Below, one piece after another: positions 13,635 to 25,600 of a stretch of DNA of 64,000 nt. Positions within the stretch are counted from its first letter, which is position 1. Every line of letters starts with the position of its first letter. Under the pieces are notes generated by a model that was given only the letters and a program-made list of their open reading frames with translations, did not search any database and was not told where the DNA came from. The position numbers and the translations under genes are program-made. Origin of the DNA: Maylandia zebra (Eukaryota; Chordata; Actinopteri; Cichliformes; Cichlidae); NCBI RefSeq assembly GCF_041146795.1, contig NC_135168.1, positions 17,284,370-17,348,369 on the forward strand, in the 5' to 3' direction.

Positions 13635-16600
13635 GTATTCTTCTTCACTTCACAAAGCATATCTGTGTATTTATAAGTGCTTTGCATAAAAGGAAAACCT
13701 CTAAGGGTAAAAGTAAAAAAAACATTTTTATTAAATAGAAACTATCATGTAAATGTGCTGAAACGAGGTAACTATATTAATGCAATATGCCTGATGTTTG
13801 ACATTTATCTTGCTTTATGTTTTTTCTCTTTTCCTTTTTAGTAAGCTTTGTGTTCTATTTTCATTGTACCCATCCTAGTTTCTGTGCTTATGTGCTTTTT
13901 TGGCTGTATAAGCAAGTGGAGCAAAGCTCTCTTTCTCGAGGATGCTTTGACAGTTTGTTGATATAAACCACAGTGGGAACTGTGCTTATTTATATTTTGG
14001 TAAACCACCTTCTGTGAGATCTCTAATAGTTTGGCTTTGCCTGCTGCCTTCAGGTGGATTGGCTGCATTGCTCTTTGTTGCATGGTGGTCCTGGTCCTGG
14101 CCTTCAACTACCTGGGCCTGCTGTGCGGCACGCTGGGCTATGACAAACATGCCTCACCTACAACACGGGGCTGCATCTCCAATACGGGAGGAACGATGCT
14201 TATGGCGTAAGTCCAGTATGCAAAGTGTAAAAAGCTGCCACAACTCAGGTTTATGTTACTATTTTACAAGTACAACTGTAGTATAACTGTACATGTTCTA
14301 GTAGTTTTTACAGTTATTAAAACTGTACTATGACAGACAGCTTGTTTCACTATAAAGCTACAGTTCACTGTGTTAGAATTGTACACATCAGCTGTACCAC
14401 AGGGACTATTTGTTCTTCTCCACAGTGGAGTTGGATTTAGCTTTCTCTTCTCCTGGGTACTGATGGGAGTGGTGACCATCATTTTCCTGGCTGGAGGGAA
14501 CATGGAGAAACTTGTGTGCGAACCATTCCACACCAAAGAGCTTTTCAAGGCAAGTCATGCAATGATAAGGGAGATAAAATGTAAACAGAGTGTTTTTTGA
14601 TTGTGTAAAAGTGGATCCCACACATAAAGCATACAAAGGGCCCTGCTTTCAAAGATTAATATATATTATTAAATAAAAGTCCTACTTGAAGAGTAAAAGA
14701 AACATTCTATATATTTTTCTTTGAAAACTGACTGTAATTCATAGAAAAATCCAACGTGTGTATCTGTGTGTGATACAACTAAAAATGTAAATAGTGAACA
14801 AAGTGACAGTCTCACTTTAGCTTCATACATTCAGAAGTGAATATTTTCAGACACAGCACACTGTGATCTCTCTTCATTACCCACTGTGGTGAAGCTGAGG
14901 CCGGCATGTGCTTCGTCATAGTGTTTAGTTTTTGTTTTGGTGGTTGTGACATTTGGTGTAGATTAATCTGTTTTAGCTTTACTGGGCAGTCCTCTCAAAA
15001 ACGTGTCCATGCATTGTTAGCAGTGCAGAACCAATGTGTCATTTTCATTCAGCTTCACTCCACCCCGAGTTATAATTCTGAGATCCCACAGTCTGGGAAC
15101 CACTGGCACAGATAATTGTTAGTATAAGCACACTACATAAAACTTGGTGTCCCTTAGGTGGGCTCATTGGAATAGCATTTGCTACCAGTTGTCAAGGGCA
15201 AGCTGTTATGTGCGTTAAGTCTGAATGCATCTGCACTCAACCCATCCATAATTCAGAAGATCTAATTTTGCCTCAAGTTTAAAAAACAAATAAAGAAATG
15301 GGCAAAAAAAGGCTGAAATATTCTGCCATTTTTCTTAATTTATGGTGCATCGGCACTCATGAAAGAGAACGAAGTTTGTCAGATTTGGAGCGGGGTCTCT
15401 TAAGTAATTTATAGAAGTTTCTGCAAATGAAATTCATTTTCAGCATTTTCTTCTGTGCCTCCATGATTGCTCTTCTCGACTTTCTTGCCGCCTCAGTGAG
15501 GACGAACTGCATCGTGGATGATGATGTGCATTTGTTTCTAATTTGAATTTACAATAATGAATTTACTGATGGATTCATTTTGCTTCTCCATAGGAATTAT
15601 TGATTATACATCCTGTTTCCTGCTCTCTAATTCACCAGGTTGTGGATACTCCATATATGATCAACCCAGAGTGGAAGAACTTCATCCCTGGCTACATGTA
15701 CAACGACTCTGAGCTGAAGTTGACAACAGAGAGCTTATACAGGCAAAGAAAATGATTTTTTGTGTATTTAGATGACACTGTCATGCCATTATTCTCACAC
15801 CCTTCTCCACCTGTCTTCTCTATATTTCATGCATACACTAGTTTACAACAATATGAATGATTTTTTTTCAGCAAGACAACCCATTTATCTAAGTATAGTC
15901 TGCAAAATTAATCGATGATGCTGTTTTTCATTTGGCTTATGGTCAGACATCAAGCATGTGACTGAGTATCTTGTTTCCATTGATGGAAATGCAAATGAGA
16001 AAGAAGGAGAGGGTTACTATTAACCTGGCTTTGCTAATTAGGATCGTTTTTTTCTACGCTGTCTGCACTGCTTTTCTGCAGCCCCTTTCTTAGTGATTAC
16101 ACGAGCTTTCATCATCTTCCTGCAGTGTGATGCTGCACATTCTCAGTATACTGGGATGGCAGATTCATCGTCACCATTTTCAAACAGAATGTGTTTTCAA
16201 GTTTTCACACTTTATAAAGCAAGTCTAAGATATGTGGCTACCTAAATGCTTTCAAGGCATTTTTAGCTTTAATATATTTGCAAACATTTTAAGCTTTTCG
16301 TGAATAATACACTGTCTCTCATAAATGGACATATTAGTCATGTACTTCCAGTCAGTTTCACTTGGTGGCAGCAAATATTTTTACTATGACAGAAAGTTAC
16401 ATATTGATATTTCTCTTTCTCTCTCTCTTTCTTTTATTTCCCCTTTCTGATATTTCTGTGTGTATTTGTTTTCGTGTACTTGTCTTCATTAGTACTTGCA
16501 AAAAGAACCAAGGCATCTACTCTGCCATGCATCTGGACAAAGTCTTCAATATTTCCTCTTACCTGAACACCACAGTGGTTAGTAACCTTTACGTACTCTG

Positions 16601-19600
16601 TTGTAGTTATTATTATGATAGGATGCTGTCTTATAATAGCTGAGCAACTAAAATAGCTACTTTTTTTCTCCTAAAGTGTTATACACTTTACATTACTAGT
16701 TCATATAAAGATACATGATATTAACCTTTAATAGGACAAATTTTAATCAGCTGAAAAAGAATAACTCTGATGTTGCTCACATATTAGGGTAAAGTCAGGG
16801 TAATCTTTGTCCACGTGTAACATTTTCTCTCTTCCCTCCCACTCGCAAAACATGATAAAACAGCTGGATTAAAAACGACTCTACAGGAAATAAGGTCCCA
16901 GACATCTGCAGTCAAGGCTGCATGCAGTACTTCATTTGCATTACCTTATAAGTTCTTAGGTCCCAAACTAAAAGGGATGCTGACAGCTGATAATTTCAGC
17001 ATGCTTTAGCCCTTAAGTCAGTGTATGCCTGTGTGACATTATATTGATTTAAGCCAGCCACTTCTACATTCAGCACTTTCCTGACACTTGGCACAATTGC
17101 CTTGACTCATTGTCGCCAACAGATGATATGTTCCATGCGGCTTCTGGATATTGTTCATTTTTCTTCATTAAAGCCTGAAAAACTTTCTAAAAGTCTGACA
17201 CTTTTTATTCTGTTAATTTACCAATCATACAAGCTATAAGCAGCAAATCTAAAAAGCCCCCCCCCCCCCTATTGTGAATATACATCTATTCTAAGGAGAG
17301 CTTCCCTCATTTAAGCTAACATGCTTGTTATCACCATAGTAACTCTAATTTATCTCACTGTATAAATGCACAGCAGTTTCTCACATGGCTCTAGGTTGTA
17401 TGCAGCATGGGTGCTAACTTTAACACCAAATGGTGACATGAAATATTATATTATATAGTCTATGATCTATACCTTTGAATTGATCATAAGTATTCACATT
17501 TCAAAATTCATTACAAAAAAAAGTTTTAAAAAAATTAATATTTTCAGGCAGTAAATGGGGGTGTCATTGGCGTATGTGGATTCAGTGTATGGAGTGTTGC
17601 ACAGCTCATCTCTTTGTAGAATTTTCTATATTAAATAAAAGTTGTGCAACCCATCACATGCAGGACATTTCTAGTGTTATTGGAAACACATAAACATACA
17701 ACCATGTCATCTGAGAACAGCTTTTATTGTCAGTATTTTTGGTCTGGTTGTCTTTAAAGTGCCACAAAACAACAACTTCTTTTTTGGTTGTGAAATTACA
17801 TATTTCTATTCACGACATCCTTCACGAAAATCACACTTGCCAAGATATGTCTCGGTACGGCTATGGCTTTGCTTTTTGGGACAACAGTCCTTAAAGCATA
17901 CAGTCCAGTGCAAGCAAAAGTACTCTTACTATTTAATGTTAAATGAAAGGATTATGTAGAGAAATGTATGACTGGGGACTGTAAAACAAAAAAAAATCAA
18001 GAGAAAACATCACTGGTATATGTAGACTTCCATCCAAACCACATCTTTAAGATTTTGGGTCGCTCGTGTGCCAACATTTGTTTTGTGTTTTTGGAAGCCT
18101 TTCATTATTTTCATGTCTATACAGTCACAATACTGGAAATTTACTCAAAGTCCTAAGATTACCAGATTGTCTTTTTTTCTGATATGTCAAGAAAATTGGA
18201 ACATACACATAAAATATGCATGAATAACATTTAATATATACATTCTAGAACAACTAAACAAAAAAGTATTTTATATCTTTGTGTTAACAGTTCACAAAGG
18301 ATGTGGTCAGTCAGCTGGACAGTCTTAAGATCGACTTGAGAGGCATAATCCTGTTGGAGGCAGAGGGAAGGCAGAACCTCCTGGATTTCTCTGAAGCAGG
18401 GCTGTCAGAGATCAACTACGCCGACTACCTGGAGGAGGTGACGCATCAGCACAAGCATACTGGAATGAGCAAACACATCAGCGGGAAAGAAAAAAATGTG
18501 AAACACAAATAAATCCCTTAAAATATGCATGAATGAAGGGGGAAGGGCATAATTGGATAATCAGGCACACAAAACCACGCAGGAAGTAGTGTGGTTTTGT
18601 GTGCCTGCAAGGGACAGGCCAGCATACACAACAAAGACAAGAAGCAATACACAGAAGGAGACACACACAATATTTGTGTAAAACAGCTACACAACCAAGG
18701 TATTTCTTTGTGATTACTAGACTGAATTGTTCTGTAGATGCACCGGTTTATCTGAGAAAGCACAATCCAAGTAGAAAGAGTGGGGAGTCAAATAATAATG
18801 AATTGTTATAAATTCTTACATAATTACACACAAACATATTTCAGCTGTGCTTTAATGGTGTGCTACCAGAAATAGCTCACTTCTGTGGGCGCAGTCTAAG
18901 AGGCACCTCCACTGCTGTCAGTTAACATACAACAGGCAGCCATGCTTCGCCTGATAAGAGCTTCAGTGTGATACAGAACAGTGGGTTTCGTCGAGGACCA
19001 CTGCAGCTCAATTATCCAAAGGTGATCCTGCCAAGGCAAAGAGGATGTAGGAACAGGCAGGGACTTGGCATTTCATGTCTTGTCTAACACAACCCGTCAG
19101 GTTCCCTTAGAATTATTTCCCCAGAGTGACTGAAAATAAAATAAAAAAAGCTTTAAAGACTGACTGATACTCAACGCACACACCCTGCAAAAGTCAAGCT
19201 GACACATTTTTATGTGCAGCATGTCTCTCTGCTGTCTGTTGGAAATAATATAAGTGACAAAAAGTTATATTAAATAGCTTTCTAGCGGTCTAATTGACTG
19301 GAATCTGTGCAGTTGAAAAGCTGCTACAGAAGAAACTACAGGATGAAGGTGAAAATGTAGCTAAAAGAAAAGGAGTGGACAAAAAAACATCTTTAATTTA
19401 ACTTTGCTACTATAAAGGAAAACAACCTTACTTTTTATATTTTGTTCTCTTTTACTTTGATGTCTTTAGGTGAATAAGGGGGTCACTGTAGTGGATCTAC
19501 TCTCATTTGCCAGAGAACTGGAGGCCCAGACAGACCTGATGGTAAGAATCTGACTTTTATACAAGCACCCAGTAGTGGTTGTATAAAGTGTTTTCTTTTG

Positions 19601-22600
19601 TGTGCACACTGATTTAATTTGCTTATGTACTTACAATGCCACAGGAGCACTTGATGGCAAAAAATGAAAAGAAAATATGTGTGTTCTTGCTCTCTAAGCT
19701 CTCTTTCAACGGCTCTGCCTGAACAAATAAAAGCTCTCAATGATGTGTGACTGCCGTCCATTGCATTTAGGGCAGCACAACATGCTCATTCACTTTCAAT
19801 TTCTAAGTCCATTAGGGTCCTGTAGAAAGATGGAGTTTGTAGTTAGTTGATTTTAGAGAAAGGGGCTTTTAAAGAGATTTTAATCTAAAGGTCCCATAAG
19901 TTTGTTGTCCTGAAGTAAACCCAGCTGTTCCGTAAATTCAATAATTTGATTCCTCTCCTGGATGAAAGGGATAAAGAACTATATTCTAATGTACTGTTAT
20001 ATAAAAGGCAAGGAAAAAATTAAGAATGTATAATATATGTGCTTCAATTCCATCTAAGCCTTTGATATATTTATCTTAATATATTTCAAGATTGTGTGGT
20101 TGTTTGTGCGTTTCAGCCCAAAAGTAATCTGCAGTCTGCTCTGAAAGGCCACGTTAGCACTCTGCGGCAGATCCACAGGCAACAGATCGTCCCAATGGAG
20201 CAATCCATGGTAATGCCCTACTGTGTTTCTCTGTTTACTATTGAGATAGCTATTTCTGTTTTCTGCTTAGATTCATTTAGTTATTCTCTTTGAGGAAAGA
20301 TTCGTCCTACATCATTTCAAAACTATGTGCCAGTGGTTGCTGATTTGGTTGCTGGTCCACTGTCTTTACTTTTCCCACCTCAGTGGGTAGTTGATTTTAG
20401 GCTTTTTAAACCTGAGGCCCTACTTGCACAGGCCTATACTGTGTACTGGTTGGTAACTACTGGTCGGTAAGAAAAAATGTGCATTCCCCAGCAAGTTGGT
20501 GAATTGTTGCTGGAGTTTGCTGGCAGTCGCTTGGTGAAATGGGTCACGTCATCATTTGCTTTCAAAGTATATGTCGTGCCTTTTGAAACATTTTGGTTTC
20601 CAAGATAGGCAGACAGTCTCCATTTCCAATTTGTGACACACTTTTTCAAGTGTCATTACCTTTTAGTGGTTAGCCTCATGAGTGTCTGCGGACCATTTAG
20701 TGTCATCCATGCAAAGTACCATGGACTGCTAGTGATATAACCTATCACAACACTGAGGTAGAGCAGGTCATCTACTGATCAGAAGGTTAATGGTTCGATC
20801 CCTGGCTCCTCCAGTCTGTATGCCAAGTATTCTTGGATAAGATACTAACCCCAAATTGCTCTCCGATATGTTCGCACTAAGAAACTTAGAAGACGGTGCT
20901 TGTGTGATTGGGTGAATGCACCATGTTGCTTTGAGTACTCCAGGAGAGTAGAAAAGCGCTATATGGGAATCAGTCCATTTACAAGGAGGAGTTTGTTGCA
21001 GCACCCTTTTTACAACCTATTTCATACAGTAACCTTGAGGACCACTCAGTCAGACTGGGGATCGCCAACTGGTCTCTAGGCCTGTGTTACTGACGCCTAA
21101 CATAACACTTTGTCTGGTGCCAAAATACAGAGACATAAGCAACCAGTGGCTAGTTGAGCTCCATATTTTACTTGGGACTAGGGCTGGGCCATATCATACC
21201 ATTCACGGTAATACCGGTATAATGTTGGGCAACAACAAGAAAATGAAATATCGCGATAGAATTTGGGTAAAATGCGCATGCGCGGTGCCTTTGTTTTCAT
21301 ACGCATATGGGAAAAAGCATGCCGGCGGCGACGGAGAATGAGGAAGGCGAAAGCGGATCGTTGAATGAAACGGATGAACCAGAATTGGTTTGTAAAAATG
21401 CTGCAGCTTCAGTGGTGTGGAACTGGCACACTTTAAATCAATCCTTTGATTTTTCTGAAAATCGACAGTGGCCCTTTATAATCCCGTGTGCCTTATGTAT
21501 GAATTCTGGTTGTGTTTACTGACCTCGAAATGATTTTATGTGCTACACAGCGCTCGCAAATCTGTCAAATGTTTTAGTACGACTTTGCTAAGCTACGAAC
21601 CCGCACCGCTTGATGGATTGTTGGAGCATTACGCCTATCATAGGCGGAGCCTCGCGGAGTGATACGTACTGTGCTTCAACATAATATTATCGTATTGTGT
21701 GTATAACCTCTTTTTAAGTTTTGTGGATATTATACATGGTTATGCTGAGGATATGTCGGCCAATTTCCACTGGAAATGCCTTTTGGTTAAACTGTCAGCG
21801 AGGAATTTGAATTTGCACGGTTAAATTTATATATAACTTTAATGCACATAAAAAAACAGCTGCTTGTTTAAGTGAAAATACATTGATGGTTTTGGGGTTT
21901 TTTTGCACTAATAAAGTTGTGGAGTTGTAAAGTATTTTGTTTAGTGTCAATTATATCGTCAGTTATATCGTTATCGCAAATTTACAAATGTATATCGTGA
22001 TAAATATTTTTGGTCATATCGCCCTGCTCTACTCGGGACCACAACAGAGCTAAAAGACATGAGCCCTGTAGATTTATTTTGTTATAAATGACTATATCGA
22101 TATGTGTTAGATGTCAGGATCCCAAACTCAAAGCTACCAAGTAGGAGTATTTTCTGTTAACATTTGCAAATATATATTTCAGAGAATTACATAAACCTTG
22201 ACAGAGATAAGACATTTATATGATTCATTTAATATAATTTAAATGGGAAATTCTGACCCTCAGGCATGTGTCATCTAAGACATGACTGTGAAAAACAAAT
22301 TAAATATTCAGTTTTATGCCATTCTTCTGAATAACAGCAATTATTTACAGCTACAAGCAGTTCAGACGAGCAGTGATATTCTTCAACACAGATTTTTACA
22401 GCTGCTTTTTTTTATGTTGTTCTTTTTCCTCTTTCAACTTCAAGAAGTATGTTAGAGCAAGGGTAAGCAGAAATGCGTTCGTCTTGTGTAATAAGTGTCC
22501 CCATTCGTTATGTGGAACATTAACAAACACTGACATCATTTAGAGCAATTTTATTTATTTTTTAAAAAAAGAGGTGGGAAAAGTCCAATTTTAGGCTGCA

Positions 22601-25600
22601 TTGTGTGTTTTTATTAAATGTACATTATACTCATGTACTCTGGTGTTATACGTGAAGAGTTTTGTGCTAAAATGTCAGAAATATCCACTTAAAGAAAAGA
22701 AATGTTGTGTAGCAACCCTATCTACTTAGTCACTAGTGGAAGCAAAGGAAAGACCGGTTAGTTGTTGCATATGTTACAATTAATTGGCCTTTGAAGCTAA
22801 CTGAATCATGTTTTTCTTTTCGTTGTGGATATTTAATTTTGGAACAGAACTCTTTAGCATGCAAAGATGTTATTCATCAAGTGTCGGTTGATTCTGGTTT
22901 CCATTTCTGTTTCACTGGCTTATTTTTTGAACGGATGTCATTAACCTCTGAACTTTGACCTTTATACCTAAAATTTTGGTGCTCTACAGAGTGCGCTGAA
23001 CCAGAGTATGAGGTTCCTGGAAAGAACAGCCTCTGATCTTCCTGTAAGTAAAATAGTCCTCAAGTTTAAGTCAGAAATAATTTAATCATCATCGTCTAAA
23101 CGAAACCCGTTGTTTCTTCTCCGTAGAACAAAATCTTAGCTGTTCTTGATGCCATCAAAGCTGCGCAGTTCCTCATCTCGCAGAACGCTACGCATTTAAT
23201 AAATCGGGTAACAGCTGAATTATTTTTCTTTGCTTTTATACTTGATTTGTATAAAATGCTGTACTTACATTGTGTCCTAATCTTCCTTAGGAGTCCAGAA
23301 AGTACACCAACACCATTATTGGCTACTTTCATCAATACATTGAATGGGTGAAAACATCTGTAAGTTTTGGTGTTCTAATTTGCTATTTTTTCTAAGAAGG
23401 GGAAACAAAATTACAGTTTTGCAAAAAAGGTTGTTTGTTTGTTTTTTGTTTGTTTGCTTTTTTTGTTTGTTTGTTTTTTTTAAGCAAATATCAACCTGTT
23501 ACTGATCATTAAGAACCTGCACCAAGATTTAGATAGCACTTCCACAAACGATGAAAACTTCAATCAGCAGATATGATATTTATCATATCTGATATATAGT
23601 ACACGGCTCATTCTTTGTCTTATTTCAGGAATGATGTAAAGCTCATATTAAATCTTTCTTTTCTCAGGCAGATTTAGATACTACGACACTAGAGAGCTGG
23701 ACACACAAGACATTTTAGGTCTCAGGCTCTACAGTAGTCAGATCGCATTTAAATCTGCCTTTTACTTGAATCGTCTACATTGAGACTTTATATTGTCGAC
23801 TCACATTGATTCCATTGGAATCACTTCAAGTCTTCCAATAAAATGTTTCAAACTACAAAGAATAAAATTCAGAAGGAATTACAAGAAATAATTCTCAGTA
23901 ACACCATATTTCACTTGCTGGAATGTGAACATTCTGTCTCCCTTTGAAGGTGTGGGTCTATTTCTCACAGTGTTAATTTAGCCTGAAGCGAATGTTGCAT
24001 TGCAAAACTTTGCATGTTGCATAAAGGTTTTGGAGTGTATAAAGAAAAGTCAAATATAACAGTTACGACCTCTATAAATTTGAGGAATTTGCTCTGTGGC
24101 ATGTTGGTTTCTGCTTTAGTTAACTAAAGGAATGAAAGTAAAAAAAACAAGATGCTTGAATCATGAAGCTTTTCTGTTGATCTCAGAAGTCTCTTTTTGT
24201 TTGCCAAGAACACTGCAGGGAGACGTTGTGCAATTGTTTACATCTCCAAGACAGACTTTAACGTGCAACGTAATTGTACAGTGTTACTGAATCTGTTGTG
24301 TGTTGACATTTCCTGTTTATATCCTCTGTAGCTGGCTATGGAAGTTGCACCATGCAAGCCCTTCAGCAATATGGTGGACACAGCAGAAATCATGGCTTGC
24401 AGTTTCGTGGTTGACTCTATGGTAACAATATTAGAAGACAGAGCCTGTTTAAACAGACTTGTAACAGATTATATTTGGGTTAAAAACTCTATAACTGAGT
24501 AAAGAAGGTTGATTCCCACTGTAAAAGTCACATCCAGTACTGTTTTGATGGATGGTTATGAGCATAGCAAAAGTGTGACAGTTTTAAATGGCTCTAACTG
24601 GAGCGACTACTGTCTATCTTAATCTATTATTCATTTGATTTATATAATGTCCTGAGGGAAGACATATTTTATATTACTTGCATAGCCTGAACTTTTGCAT
24701 GAAATCTTTCCTCAGTAATAACAGAAGGCTAAAATAATTATGAATTAATATCCTGATGGGTTATCATTTCCACCCTAAGTACTTGCCTTTCCAACAGAAC
24801 ACTTTCTGGATGGGCCTGGGCTGCAGCACTCTCCTCCTGCTCCCGAGCATTATTCTAGCAGTAAAACTGGCCAAGTACTACCGCAGGATGGACACAGAGG
24901 ATGTTTACGATGAGTGAGTATTTGTACATGCTCTTCTACTTTTCCCTTAAATGTATTTATAGTTTTCATATTAAATACCTAGTCAGTGTAAAGTTAAGTA
25001 ACATCTACACTGCCCTGTGAATGTCCACATACTGTAAGACAGTTTATATGTCACATTTTGATAATGGTTGCAGGACATCCTTCTGTTATTTCTATTCTGT
25101 CTTTTCTATCTGCTTTGTGCATGTTGAGCTGCAAATCATATGAAGGAATCAAGTTTTTATTTTTTATATAAATATTTTAGCTGAATTTTTGGGGTTTATT
25201 GCAGTCAAATGAACTTTGAATGGGTCTTGTTTGTCACGTTGGCTCTACAAGTTTACAGTTGACTTTCTTTTCCTCCCTTTTCTCCTCTCTGTAGTTCCTC
25301 TGTTTCTGGGACTTGGCATTTCACTTTGTGATAACCATTTCTACTATTTCCATTTCCCACATCCCTTATTTAAACTTTCATTTTTTCCCCATCACTCTCT
25401 ATCAAGCACTTGGCACTTTAAAAAGAAGCATTGGCACATCTGTTTGTTTATTTTTCTTCTTTACACACATTTTTTTAACGTTCTTTGACTCTGCAGTCAT
25501 ACAGTAGTTTTTTCTATAACGTCTCGGATGATCAATGGCATCCCTTACTTTGTAATCTGACTGATTACAAGAAACTATCTGGTGCATTTCCTTTACCAAC

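Noticed and set aside
25491..25557. Possible prom1 exon after CTCTGCAG
   Set aside because: The acceptor looks good, but no donor keeps the phase required by exon 25652 and the peptide is unlike the family.
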